47,147 nt of DNA from an uncultured Verrucomicrobiota bacterium (GCA_903838675.1 CAILZI010000232.1:1-47147), one strand, 5' to 3'; numbered from the stretch's first letter, positions 26,676 through 35,109 are shown. Notes: generated from the letters alone by a model not told the origin. Made by a program: numbers and translations.

Positions 26676-26790
26676 TGTCACAAAGGGACGTTTTGCCCTG
26701 CTCCTGTCTCACGAAGGGACAGAGCTTTCCCCTCAGTGTCTCAAAGGGGCAAAAGTGGGGACGTTTAGGTGTCAAAAACAATTTTACTAC
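26676..26790 (+). repeat. Iteron-like repeats
   Basis: Four TGTC motifs begin at 26676, 26705, 26737 and 26770 (spacing 29, 32 and 33 bp, about three helical turns). The first three continue as C/TC-A-AAGGG(G/A)C-type sequence; the fourth continues as AAAAAC. They follow directly after the palindrome. Regular phased repeats beside an inverted repeat are characteristic of initiator-binding origins. Confidence 0.5.
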
Positions 26791-26995
26791 CCCGCGTGCA
26801 AACAGGGTGAGGGACGATACACCCGCATAGGCATGGGCCAGAGTGTAAAAGATTCCTTACCGGGGGGAGGGGTGTATAGCACTGCCAGCCGTGGCGAGCC
26901 TGCCCTGCTGTGATGCGCCATCCTTCATTTCCGAGGGGCGCGGGGAGGCCGTGACGGCTAACGAACGCGGCAAGGCTACGTGCTACGCGCCCCCC

Positions 26996-27976
26996 CTAGC
27001 GAGTAGGCATCGCATCAGGATATGGGCCAAGGAACTTGTCACCGTTGAAATGAATCAAATGCGCCGGGTCTTCTGCAATCCACACTTCTGACTCCCAAGC
27101 AATGTGTGTGAGGAACGACTGCATCACACGGCGAGTGTCAAACGCCGTCACAAAAACTAGTCCCGCTTTGCAGCCTGCAAAAAGCTCTTTCAGTTCCTTC
27201 CTTCGCTTGCCATCCACCGGCCCGGCACTCGTGACAGCCTCAATCAGCAGAAGCCAGTTCCGCTTCACGCAATGGATGATAACGTCAGGCATCTTTGCGG
27301 CGCTGTCGAGTGACACGCCAAGCGCAGCGAGGTAGCCGGATTCCAGATGGACAAATTTGTTTTCTGTATCGCCGATGTAGGCAACTACGCCACCAGGCGC
27401 AAAGTGAGGGCAGAAAGTTTCGATGATTGCTTTGATTAGCGGGTTCTGTCCACCGGGCGAAAGTGCCACCTGTTTACCATCTGGCAGCATCACAGGAACA
27501 CGAGCCAGTTCCCTGTGCCGAGAAATTTCTCGCTTCAATTCTTCCACATTGGCGAGATAGATTTTCAATGCATTCGGCCATTCCAGCGTGCCAAAAGTGC
27601 GGAGCAAAGCGAGTGCCGTAGGCTCTACCTGATAAACTGTGTTGCCGCTGTTAGTCGGGCGGTCTGGCTTGTCTGGATTTCGCAGCAACAAGCCTGCTTC
27701 CACGAAGAACTTCACGGCTTCATCACGAATTGTTTCCCGTGTATTTGGGGCATAGCGGTTGCCGTACGCATCTGCAATGAAATCAATGATTGGCGTGATT
27801 CCGCGCAAGGGGCTTTCAGCTTCCTGCCATGCTTTCGCTGGCGATAGATCAAGCAGCGCCAAGAGCGTATATGCCGCCGTGTCATTTCGCTGTCTGGGGG
27901 CGAATTGCAACGCCGTGAGTGCTTCAATGGCTTCTGTGAGCCGAATTTTTTTACGGTCGGGTTTGTTAGAAGCCAT
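26996..27976 (-). CDS. BsuBI/PstI-type restriction endonuclease
   Basis: A 326-aa protein. The C-terminal half contains the family signature: GDTENKFVHLE, then KMPDVIIHCVKRNWLLLIEAVTSAGPVDGKRRKEL (about 225-265), with the Asp and Glu of a PD-(D/E)xK-like site. The N-terminal half (about 1-150) has the helical region seen in these type II enzymes, with YAPNTRETIRDEAVKFFVEAGL. PstI and BsuBI cut CTGCAG, so CTGCAG-like specificity is possible but not certain. Its start overlaps the methyltransferase stop by 11 bp (27966-27976), making a tight modification-then-restriction pair. It is the last gene of the long minus-strand transcript and is convergent with the cargo pair across the putative origin. 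Confidence 0.92.
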   Translation of the reverse strand: MASNKPDRKKIRLTEAIEALTALQFAPRQRNDTAAYTLLALLDLSPAKAWQEAESPLRGITPIIDFIADAYGNRYAPNTRETIRDEAVKFFVEAGLLLRNPDKPDRPTNSGNTVYQVEPTALALLRTFGTLEWPNALKIYLANVEELKREISRHRELARVPVMLPDGKQVALSPGGQNPLIKAIIETFCPHFAPGGVVAYIGDTENKFVHLESGYLAALGVSLDSAAKMPDVIIHCVKRNWLLLIEAVTSAGPVDGKRRKELKELFAGCKAGLVFVTAFDTRRVMQSFLTHIAWESEVWIAEDPAHLIHFNGDKFLGPYPDAMPTR

Positions 27977-29477
27977 GCAGGTGATGCTCTACAAGTTGGT
28001 CAAGTTCGTCTTGGGAAGCGTCGGGGCGTTTCAATCCGCATCCCATCGCTTCCAGTGTGCCACGGTCGGGATATGCGAGCTTGCGCAGGTCTGTAGCGTT
28101 GACCTGAGTATGACCACTGAAACAGCGGAAATATTGGTCAACGAGGGTCGAATTGAGATAGACGAACAAGCCAAGAGCCAGGTTCCGCTCCAAACCCTTG
28201 CCGTTTGCGTGGAAGTAGTTCAGATGATTTTCAAAGCCAAGCCATGCCGCCTTCACGTCGGCAGGATCAAAAAGGCAAGCCACCAAACGTCGGCGTTCCT
28301 CTTTGGAAGTGAACCGTTTTGTAAGCAGGTAAAGACCGGAAGGCACGAGCCAAGGTCGAGTGTCGTCGTTATAGAGAATCGCGTTTGGCTTCCGAGCACC
28401 CACCTTGGGCCAATGAATCGTACCGCCGTTGAAGTGGCAAGGGTATAGCAGCGGCACTGTTCCCGGCCCCGGATCTGGACGTAGCGCGTCCTTTAACCGG
28501 AAATCCACCACACGCCCCGTGGAGACGGTCAAACCAAGAGAAGCGAGACTGGCGGGCAAATCAGATAGCCGCGCCGTTGCGCTGGCGTGTGCTGAATCGG
28601 CGGGAATGTGAATGAATCGTTCAGCGTCGTTTGAGTGAACAATTTCACCAAAAGGAAAATCCTTTGCTGTGATGATTGAACCCGCTTCGCCGCTGCTGGA
28701 TGAAACAGTAACGAAAGGCGGTTGTTCAATGCCTTTGGTGGCGTGAAAAATGATGTTTTCTTGCAACACAGCATCGTCACGAAAGGCCGCATCGCGTGAC
28801 TCGAAAACGTGAAGGCGTTGCAGTTCCATCCTGTTTAGAAAGTCTTCACGGAATGGACGGAAGTAGGGGCCATTGCAGAAGCTTCTAGGCGTGATGGCTA
28901 CCAGTTGCCCGCCATCGTCCAGCAAGCGTGACAGAAGCCCAACAAAACCCGTATAGAGGTTACTTGTCTCCAAGCCGACGGAACGAAGTGCCAGACGTTC
29001 GGGGGAGTTCGTGTTGATCTTTTTGTATGGCGGATTGACGATAGCCACGTTGAACGAGGGAGCGGCGGAACTGAACAAGTCGCCCGACAACTTCCCGGCC
29101 ATCATTTGAATGAAATCCGTGTGATGAATTTCCGCCGTGAAAGAAATCCTCCGTTTTCTGCAAAGAGATTCGCACTCCGCCAGCATCACACGCAATGCCG
29201 GGACAATTTTCGTATCGAGTTCGTATGCCGTGGCGTGAATGGACTTCACCCCCGAACCCTTAGAGCAAGCACGCCGCACGAGTGCCGCCGTGAGTGCTCC
29301 GTCCCCTGCTCCCGCATCAATCAGCCGCACGTCACGCGGCAAAGCATAAAAAAGCGAGGCCATGAAATCGCCCACAGGCGAGGGCGTTAGGAACTGCCCA
29401 AGGGCTTCCTGTCGCTCTCTGCCGTCCAGCACTAATGCTTGGGGGTTGAGTTCAGCAATCATGGCTCCATGATGCAC
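27966..29477 (-). CDS. N6-adenine DNA methyltransferase of type II R-M system
   Basis: A 503-aa methyltransferase. SAM-binding motif I is DAGAGDG (54-60) and the catalytic motif IV is NPPYK (about 149-153), the combination found in N6-adenine enzymes such as M.PstI and M.BsuBI. An N-terminal GQFLTPSPVGDFMA box is typical. The C-terminal 250 residues should hold target recognition. The start may be ATG 29477 or, five codons later, ATG 29462 (MIAELNP). It precedes and overlaps the endonuclease gene, so methylation can precede cleavage when the element enters a new cell. It follows the helicase gene by 47 bp. Confidence 0.92.
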   Translation of the reverse strand: MHHGAMIAELNPQALVLDGRERQEALGQFLTPSPVGDFMASLFYALPRDVRLIDAGAGDGALTAALVRRACSKGSGVKSIHATAYELDTKIVPALRVMLAECESLCRKRRISFTAEIHHTDFIQMMAGKLSGDLFSSAAPSFNVAIVNPPYKKINTNSPERLALRSVGLETSNLYTGFVGLLSRLLDDGGQLVAITPRSFCNGPYFRPFREDFLNRMELQRLHVFESRDAAFRDDAVLQENIIFHATKGIEQPPFVTVSSSSGEAGSIITAKDFPFGEIVHSNDAERFIHIPADSAHASATARLSDLPASLASLGLTVSTGRVVDFRLKDALRPDPGPGTVPLLYPCHFNGGTIHWPKVGARKPNAILYNDDTRPWLVPSGLYLLTKRFTSKEERRRLVACLFDPADVKAAWLGFENHLNYFHANGKGLERNLALGLFVYLNSTLVDQYFRCFSGHTQVNATDLRKLAYPDRGTLEAMGCGLKRPDASQDELDQLVEHHLHGF

Positions 29478-29524
29478 CCATCAAAGGGCGTGCGTCAATG
29501 CTTTGCTGCCAATCTACGCCATTC

Positions 29525-31120
29525 TCACGCCTCCACTGGGAAAACCGTCACAGCGTAGCGGGAGCCGCGATTGCTATCTGCCGCCTTCTTGAACTCACAG
29601 CGGCGGTGCTGTTCATCCATGAATTGCCAGCCTCGCAGATGCTTCCGCTTCACATAATGACCAAAGGCACGGTTTGCGTCCTTTGCCTCTGGCAGCATGT
29701 CATCCAGCAAATCGTTTTCCGTTGCCACGGCGATACACGCGCCCACCTCAAAGGTTTTCGTCTGGCCTGACTCCACGACTGCCGCCAGCTTCACAAAGAA
29801 CGAACGCCATGCATCGCCTTGATCGTCCATCCCCATCAGCGGCTTGGCGAAAGGATTGCCAAAGTGGCTGCATTGCAAGATACCGCCAATGAACGCTTCC
29901 CACTCAGGGCAACGCGTTTGCGTGGTGGCCATGCGGGCGCATTCACAGTACTCACTCCACCAGCTCACGAGCGCCCACAGGGCGGCGAGGAAGAGCTTGC
30001 GGGACGCCGGCGTTTTCATCTTCTCAAGTGTTATTGGCCGCTTGTATTTGCGGCCAATGGCATCAGACGAAAGGTAAAGATCAACGCACAGCAGGCGACT
30101 TTCCAAGTCACGATTCGCACGCGCCCCATTGCCGGTTATCACCACGATGCGCCGATTCTCTGCACTGCCGCTCTTGGTTGCCCCAAGCACCCGATAGTCA
30201 TACACGGGAGCCGTGATAAAACGCGCCAAAGCCTGTGCATGAAGTTTCCCCTCCACATTGTCTAAAAACAGGTAGCGCCCGCCTTCATGCGCGGCGGTGT
30301 CCAGCACCTTTTCAAGCGCTTCATCGTTTCGCTTGTAACCCGATGCCTTCACCTCCCCGAACACAGGAGTAAGAGCGCCTTCCGCCAGCGTGCTCTTGCC
30401 GATACCCTGCTGATTGCCACTGTAGAAAAAGCCCATGTGCTGCATGCCGTGGGGAATCATCTCCAAACAGTAGCTCGTCAGCATGCACGCCAAATGAGCG
30501 CAAAAGCTCCGCTTCTTTTTTAGCTCTCCTTCCTCCGCCCATGCGCTTTCTTCAAAGAATTGCAACAGAAACGCGCACGCATCCTCTGGCTTCATACCGG
30601 TATCATAAGGCAGCAAATCAACGGTGAAAATGCCGCTTCGCTCATGATAGCCAGGTGGCAAGAGTTCCACCTTGTTCCTCTCATCATTCGTCCACACGGG
30701 AAGGCGCACTTTGTTTACCCCGTTCAGCTTCCGCAGTTGCTTATGAAAGACGCGATTGGCTAGGATACCCTGCGCCGTGTCCCGGCTCATGCTCACTGCC
30801 TTGAAATCGCCATCATTTGGCTTTCCGACAACGGCGTATTCTTCCAGCCAAGAACGGAATGTTACCGCGTCCATTCCCTCATACTCGCCAGTTTCTTCAT
30901 CCACAAGCACCAGCCTTTTGTTCATGAGAAACAACGGCTTGTCATGAAGCAAGCCGCCGATATGCCGCGCCAGCTCTGACAGCGGCAAAGTGATGTCCAC
31001 TTTCGGCGCGGTTCGGTCATCACTCAAAGGCACGCCCGCCACGTCATGAAGCACGCGCATTTTGTCGGACGGCGGCAATTCCGCTTTTTTCTTGGCTGTC
31101 TTTTTTGGAGGTGCTTTCAC
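29525..31120 (-). CDS. SF3/D5-like replicative helicase
   Basis: A 531-aa ATPase. Walker A is GNQQGIGKST (about 234-243), Walker B is FLDNVEG (about 282-288), a sensor-like ITGNG follows near 325, and an arginine-finger-type RDLESRLL is near 337. This order matches superfamily 3/D5 or VirE-like helicases encoded by plasmids, satellites and phages next to primases. It begins with GTG overlapping the primase stop (GTGA, 31117-31120). The basic N terminus (KAPPKKTAKKKAEL) may bind DNA. It probably unwinds the element origin after excision. There is no signal peptide or membrane segment. Confidence 0.87.
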   Translation of the reverse strand: MKAPPKKTAKKKAELPPSDKMRVLHDVAGVPLSDDRTAPKVDITLPLSELARHIGGLLHDKPLFLMNKRLVLVDEETGEYEGMDAVTFRSWLEEYAVVGKPNDGDFKAVSMSRDTAQGILANRVFHKQLRKLNGVNKVRLPVWTNDERNKVELLPPGYHERSGIFTVDLLPYDTGMKPEDACAFLLQFFEESAWAEEGELKKKRSFCAHLACMLTSYCLEMIPHGMQHMGFFYSGNQQGIGKSTLAEGALTPVFGEVKASGYKRNDEALEKVLDTAAHEGGRYLFLDNVEGKLHAQALARFITAPVYDYRVLGATKSGSAENRRIVVITGNGARANRDLESRLLCVDLYLSSDAIGRKYKRPITLEKMKTPASRKLFLAALWALVSWWSEYCECARMATTQTRCPEWEAFIGGILQCSHFGNPFAKPLMGMDDQGDAWRSFFVKLAAVVESGQTKTFEVGACIAVATENDLLDDMLPEAKDANRAFGHYVKRKHLRGWQFMDEQHRRCEFKKAADSNRGSRYAVTVFPVEA

Positions 31121-32229
31121 TTGATGAAATCGAGAATGGCCGCGTTAAGCGGCGGGCGCGGGTTCAGGTAGATGAGGCGTTGCAGCGTGGGGCGCTCATA
31201 GCGTTGCAGACTGCCATCTTTGGCGCGTTTGCCGTGTCGCAGACAGCCAGGGAGGCGGGACAGGCGAACGGCGCTCATGGCCGCGCCATCAGCTCCGAGT
31301 GAGCACAGCAGCGGCAGCAGTTCATCCCGCCGCGCATCCCATTCCAGCTTTCCGCCTGCATCCAATCTCACAAGCGCATGCAGCGAGCGCCCGCCGCTCG
31401 TGTAAATGGCCGCGATAGGGAGCGGCAGCATCAGCAATGCACGAAGCCAGAGCGCATCCGGCGCGGAGTCTGATTCAAGCAGCAGATATCGCCAGCTCGT
31501 CACGCATTCACCATGCCTTCGCCCCCATCGTGGCGAGCCTCCCGCTGTGTGATTGTGTGCATTGATGCGCCAGTCTCCGCACACGGGATTAGTGAGGAAC
31601 CAAACGCCCTCCGCAGCACCATCCGGCAAGGCAGACGCTACCGGATCAACACCGCGCTCTCGTGCCAGACGCAAGCCACCAGCTCCCGCATGCCAAAGGA
31701 AATCCCCCTGCGATAGCTGCGAAGTAAACACCAGCACCCTTTCACCGACATCATACAGCGCATCCAAGAAGGTTCCCGCCGTGGCAATGCCCTGCTCATG
31801 CGCAGGCGGCACGGGAACGGGCGAACGCTCCGCCAGCCAGTCACACGACACAGCCCGCCCGCAGAGAGACGCCACGCGCTGCAATGCCGCCGGATCATAC
31901 GGCGGGCGCTTTGGCCCGCGTGGCGGCACTGGCAGCGGTGCCACGGCTCCCAAAGGGGAAGGATGCGGGCAGCCGCTCCTCTCGCTCTCCGCCGCGCCAA
32001 TGCGCCGCCGCAAATCAGTATTGAAATCTTCCACCTCCGCAGCGCACGAATCATGCACACACTTGCCCGACGGTGCGCCATCCAGCCAGACTTTGAAATC
32101 ACGGCGGCCATCTCGATTCGAGTGCTTCGCCTTGCCAGGACAAGTCGCATACCCGTCCGCATCCAGCGCAAAGCCAAGCAAGCTCTCCGCGATGCGCTGC
32201 CGCAATGCCATATCAATCTGTGAACTCAT
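31117..32229 (-). CDS. Primase-like protein (AEP type) with N-terminal zinc-binding segment
   Basis: A 370-aa protein. The N-terminal 65 residues contain Cys30, His36, Cys57, His59 and Cys62, a likely zinc-binding module. The C-terminal half has IYTSGGRSLHALVRL (about 272-287), resembling the SxGRxxH-type motif of archaeo-eukaryotic primases of mobile elements, followed by AVRLSRLPGCLRHGK, which recurs in such proteins. The middle (about 75-115) is proline rich and probably a linker. It overlaps the AlpA-like gene (ATGA, 32226-32229) and the helicase gene (GTGA), a primase-helicase cassette. The acidic residues of an active AEP site are not certain, so primase activity is inferred from context and motif. 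Confidence 0.75.
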   Translation of the reverse strand: MSSQIDMALRQRIAESLLGFALDADGYATCPGKAKHSNRDGRRDFKVWLDGAPSGKCVHDSCAAEVEDFNTDLRRRIGAAESERSGCPHPSPLGAVAPLPVPPRGPKRPPYDPAALQRVASLCGRAVSCDWLAERSPVPVPPAHEQGIATAGTFLDALYDVGERVLVFTSQLSQGDFLWHAGAGGLRLARERGVDPVASALPDGAAEGVWFLTNPVCGDWRINAHNHTAGGSPRWGRRHGECVTSWRYLLLESDSAPDALWLRALLMLPLPIAAIYTSGGRSLHALVRLDAGGKLEWDARRDELLPLLCSLGADGAAMSAVRLSRLPGCLRHGKRAKDGSLQRYERPTLQRLIYLNPRPPLNAAILDFIK

Positions 32230-32435
32230 ACCAGCGCCTCAGCTTCCAGCCTCTCGATTTCCTCGATTGGAATCCTCACGAGCGTTGGCGAATACACGCG
32301 CACTTTAAAGCGGCCATCAGCTCGCCAGCGGCGGAGAGTGACGGCGGAGATGGAGAGGCGTTCAGCGGCCTGATTGTAGGTCAAGCCGCGTGGTTTAGAT
32401 GCAATAGGGGGTGGTGATGTCTGAGAGTCTTTCAT
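32226..32435 (-). CDS. AlpA/excisionase-like helix-turn-helix protein
   Basis: A 69-aa protein from ATG 32435. GLTYNQAAERLSISAVTLRRWRADGRFK is a MerR/AlpA-type winged helix-turn-helix as in excisionases; an IPIEEIERLEAEAL helix closes it. The open frame continues upstream to 32681 but that part is shadow of the 320-aa gene on the same strand in another frame. Its stop overlaps the primase start. Expected roles are directing excision with the integrase or switching on the replication genes, as P4 and phage AlpA/Xis proteins do. The start is separated by 82 bp from the preceding stop, leaving room for its own promoter. Confidence 0.82.
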   Translation of the reverse strand: MKDSQTSPPPIASKPRGLTYNQAAERLSISAVTLRRWRADGRFKVRVYSPTLVRIPIEEIERLEAEALV

Positions 32436-32517
32436 GACGCCAGAGCACTCCCACACGACTGCAACGAACATCAGGGGGCGCGCCCGCAATTCATCTCCCG
32501 ATGGGAAAACGAAATCG

Positions 32518-33480
32518 TCACTTTCCCCTTGTGATGTCCTTTTTGATGGGCGGAGCCGATGGCAAGCCAGACAGTCCAAGTCTTGAAAGCTCCCTCGTGA
32601 AATCGCGCTGCGAGAATTTTTTCCCCAAGTTCTCCCATTCGTTTTCCACCGCTTCCCGTAACTCAGCTTTTGTAGGAACACCGAAATTGGCAGTTCTTTT
32701 GAGTTCTTCCCCTGCCAGCTTTGGCATTTCTAAAAGTGCCTTGCGTGCTTTGCGTGGTCCCATTGTCCTCACCAAGCTATTCCCCGCAAACTTTAACATC
32801 ATAGCGGCAAGCAAAAAGGCGTCATCCTCCGAAGGCGGCGGCTTGACCCTTTCCCGTGTCTTTTTACAGCAATCCTGAAACATTTTCCATACCACAACTC
32901 CCAATGTGGGCCGCGCTTTAAAAGCACGTTCCACGAAAGAGTTGTCGTCTTGAATTAAGGCATGCGTTACACCCTTCATTGTTTCCAACAAATCAGCGAG
33001 GCGGCGGAAGGATGCTGCGTCACGATCTTGAATCCACTTGTGGAGTATCCCCCCAATTCTTCGGCTAAAGCTATTTTGAATCGCTCCAAGCTCTGTCTGC
33101 GCCTTCTCATTGCCTCGCAAGTCTGTCTCTGCCATTAGATCGGCAAAGGGATGAGCAAAAGGCAAGGGACGGGATGAGCGCAAACAATCAAATAGCGTTC
33201 GCTCGTCAGACAATTCTATAACCCAGGCTGCATTGCCCTCGCTGAAAAGCAGAGAATCAGCCAAGAGACTACGCCGATGAAGAACGGCTTCGTCGGCATT
33301 GTATGCGGCATGGAACTTGGCTTCTTCCTCTTGTGTCAAATTGCAGGTGTCGGGAATACAATTGCCCCCCGCCGAGCCCTCCCTCCAAATTGTGTAAAAA
33401 GAGCTTTTGCTGTGGCGCTTCTTTGGCGTTGGTGGCTTGGCTTTCATGATATTTAGCTTACGCCTGTCCGCACTCTTCAT
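32518..33480 (-). CDS. Unknown 320-aa element protein
   Basis: I do not recognise it. The start ATG 33480 overlaps the integrase stop (ATGA, 33477-33480), which supports the start and coupled translation. The N terminus is strongly basic (MKSADRRKLNIMKAKPPTPKKRHSKS), suggesting nucleic-acid binding. The middle is alpha helical (LADLLETMKGVTHALIQDD; EDDAFLLAAMMLKFAGNSLV), with no signal peptide, membrane segment or enzyme motif. Its place between integrase and excisionase-like genes suggests a regulatory or replication role. Protein-structure prediction would be the best route to an identity. Confidence 0.8.
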   Translation of the reverse strand: MKSADRRKLNIMKAKPPTPKKRHSKSSFYTIWREGSAGGNCIPDTCNLTQEEEAKFHAAYNADEAVLHRRSLLADSLLFSEGNAAWVIELSDERTLFDCLRSSRPLPFAHPFADLMAETDLRGNEKAQTELGAIQNSFSRRIGGILHKWIQDRDAASFRRLADLLETMKGVTHALIQDDNSFVERAFKARPTLGVVVWKMFQDCCKKTRERVKPPPSEDDAFLLAAMMLKFAGNSLVRTMGPRKARKALLEMPKLAGEELKRTANFGVPTKAELREAVENEWENLGKKFSQRDFTRELSRLGLSGLPSAPPIKKDITRGK

Positions 33481-34901
33481 GCTCTTTTGCGTTTGGCGTT
33501 CGCGGGTTTGGCTAGCTTCGCAGGCACGGGAAATGCTGTCACGTTGGAGGACGTCACAGGCGCGGAGAGAAGCCCGCCAAGTCCGACTGTGACGCGTTGT
33601 TTCTTGTCCAGATAGTGCGCGCTCGTGATGCCAATGTCTGCATGGCGGAGAAATCGAGAGGCGGCAAAAATGCCGTGCTTGTCAGCCACCATTGAACCAG
33701 CCTCTTTCCGCAGTTCGTGCAATGCCTTCTTGGCCATGATGCCCTTGGATTTCAGCCAAGCCGCCAGCGCATCAAAGGTGCGCTTGGCGCGGTAGTGGTA
33801 ATGCAGCACGTTCGCCAGCGGTGCCACGACTGAACGCAGTACAAAAACGCCATCACGATCAAGCGCACGCCAGCCGCGAAGCATGGAGACAACTTCCGCG
33901 TCAAGCTCAATGCTGCCTTTGCTGGCCTCGCACTTCGCTTGGAAGTGCTCATGATCTTCGATGCGCAAAACGCCCGCCGCGAAGTCCACCGATTCCCACC
34001 GCAGCTTGTCCGCCTCATTCTTCCGCAGGCCCGCGAACATCAGCAGCACAAAGGCTTTCCATGCTTCCACGTTCTCAGGCACTCCGCCAAGCTCCGTTTG
34101 CGCTGCTTCGATCAACGCTGGCGTGTCGATTTTCGATTCGTAGCGCATCGAAGCCCGTTCAAAGAACTCCACACCGGCAAAGGGATTCGGGGGCAGCACC
34201 AGAGCACCATTCAGGAACTTGAGCACCTTGGATGAAAACAGAGATTTAGCTTTTCGCAGCGTGCTGTTAATCGTGGTTTTCGTGGCCCGCTGCGTGGCTG
34301 GATTCCCGCCCGCATCTTTCAGCCGCGCCAGCCGCCATGCTTGGATGCTCTCAGGCGTGAGGATGGACAGCGGCAGGGCGTCCACTTTCTCCCGCCACTT
34401 GTCAGCACCGCCTGAACGGCCATCCCATTTCGCTGCATCATCACGAGCCATGCCCGCCACATCCGCAGCGAGACGCCGCAAGCACTTGGAATACTCCCAC
34501 ACGGTCAGGGGCCGCGCTGCCGACACGCCCCGAACGGCTTCCACAAACTCGCCCACACTTGCCGCCTTGGGAGTGAGCACGGCCTTTGGCTTCCATTGCA
34601 GCAGCACGGCATCCCATCCCTCGCCTACAAGCTGGCGGTAGATGTCCGCCGCTTTCTGTGCCGCCGCTGCTTGATTCGGTGTGCGCAAATTCAGCGTTTC
34701 CCGCCGTCCTGCATGCGCCAGCTTCATGCACCAGTCTGCCACCTCCCTGCGCTCATTTCCACGCGTGTAAGCACTGCGGAAAAGCCGCTTACTCCAGTAT
34801 CGCTTATCCGTCTTTCCGAAGCCGTGGCCTTTTTCGGCCTTTTCTTCGGAGTGTCCAAGCAGATCATGCTTGGACACTTCTTGGACACTTTTTTTGTTCA
34901 T
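33477..34901 (-). CDS. int: Tyrosine-recombinase integrase
   Basis: A 474-aa tyrosine recombinase. Catalytic residues can be placed: Arg293 (AGLRKNEADKL), His395 and Arg398 (HELRKEAG), His420 (RHADIGITS) and Tyr430 (SAHYLDKK). Residues 110-230 form the core-binding SAM-like domain. It sits at the right end, 119 bp from attR, reading inward. No ribosome-binding site is visible before ATG 34901. The first 17 codons overlap three copies of CTTGGACACT, two direct and one inverted, suggesting that integrase bound to its arm sites could block its own gene. It heads a long co-directional gene array. Confidence 0.94.
   Translation of the reverse strand: MNKKSVQEVSKHDLLGHSEEKAEKGHGFGKTDKRYWSKRLFRSAYTRGNERREVADWCMKLAHAGRRETLNLRTPNQAAAAQKAADIYRQLVGEGWDAVLLQWKPKAVLTPKAASVGEFVEAVRGVSAARPLTVWEYSKCLRRLAADVAGMARDDAAKWDGRSGGADKWREKVDALPLSILTPESIQAWRLARLKDAGGNPATQRATKTTINSTLRKAKSLFSSKVLKFLNGALVLPPNPFAGVEFFERASMRYESKIDTPALIEAAQTELGGVPENVEAWKAFVLLMFAGLRKNEADKLRWESVDFAAGVLRIEDHEHFQAKCEASKGSIELDAEVVSMLRGWRALDRDGVFVLRSVVAPLANVLHYHYRAKRTFDALAAWLKSKGIMAKKALHELRKEAGSMVADKHGIFAASRFLRHADIGITSAHYLDKKQRVTVGLGGLLSAPVTSSNVTAFPVPAKLAKPANAKRKRA
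34850..34890 (+). promoter_or_regulatory. Right putative integrase arm sites with inverted repeat
   Basis: AGTGTCCAAGCA (34850-34861) and TGCTTGGACACT (34867-34878) are perfect 12-bp inverted repeats separated by GATCA. A further direct CTTGGACACTT (34880-34890) follows. The tandem direct pair (34869-34890) equals the left-end pair at 24861-24882. All lie inside the beginning of the integrase gene. The inverted pair is an excellent dimer operator shape. Confidence 0.65.
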
Positions 34902-35020
34902 GGCAGGCGGTGGCTTGATGATCCCTGATAACGTTAGCGAGGCTGTAAGCCTTGAATTATCAAGGATAATCGCGCTCAGAGCCTATCATGCCTTATCAGG
35001 CGAAATCAGGCAAGAGGAGA
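34902..35020 (-). promoter_or_regulatory. Integrase upstream region next to attR
   Basis: This 119-bp stretch must contain the promoter of the minus-strand gene array. It holds a hairpin CCTTGA/TCAAGG (34950-34965) and two ATCAGGC direct repeats (about 34995-35011). I cannot assign a convincing -35/-10 pair. The ATCAGGC repeats are candidate excisionase sites. Confidence 0.4.
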
Positions 35021-35065
35021 ACTCATAATCCCTTGGTTGCGGGTTCGAATCCCACCGGGAGCACT
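35021..35065 (+). other. attR core (45 bp tRNA fragment)
   Basis: An exact copy of 24764-24808: anticodon loop to 3' end of the tRNA plus CT. The 5' half of a tRNA is absent here, so this is a duplicated remnant, not a gene. The run of T residues directly after it is the native chromosomal terminator of the tRNA. Confidence 0.93.
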
Positions 35066-35109
35066 TTTTTGCAGTCATGGTCCTGTGACCAAGGGCAGGG
35101 GATGGAGGT

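Larger units (their letters stand above)
26312..26995. other. Gene-free region of the element, candidate replication origin
   Basis: This gap of about 680 bp between the plus-strand cargo pair and the convergent endonuclease contains no convincing gene; a 90-codon open frame at 26641-26913 lies inside the repeats and looks random. It holds an interrupted palindrome (26451-26640) and a series of TGTC...AAGGG repeats (26676-26790). The element encodes its own primase and helicase, so an origin is expected, and this is the only non-coding stretch of sufficient size. Confidence 0.5.

Noticed and set aside
26641..26913. 90-codon open frame in the element's gene-free region
   Set aside because: It covers the phased repeats and has no sensible start signal or conserved features.
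32436..32681. Longer start for the AlpA-like gene
   Set aside because: The extension has no helix-turn-helix homology and overlaps the 320-aa gene in another frame; ATG 32435 directly precedes the conserved part.
35021..35065. Second tRNA gene
   Set aside because: Only the anticodon-to-3' part is present; the 5' acceptor strand and D-arm are missing, so it is the att remnant.
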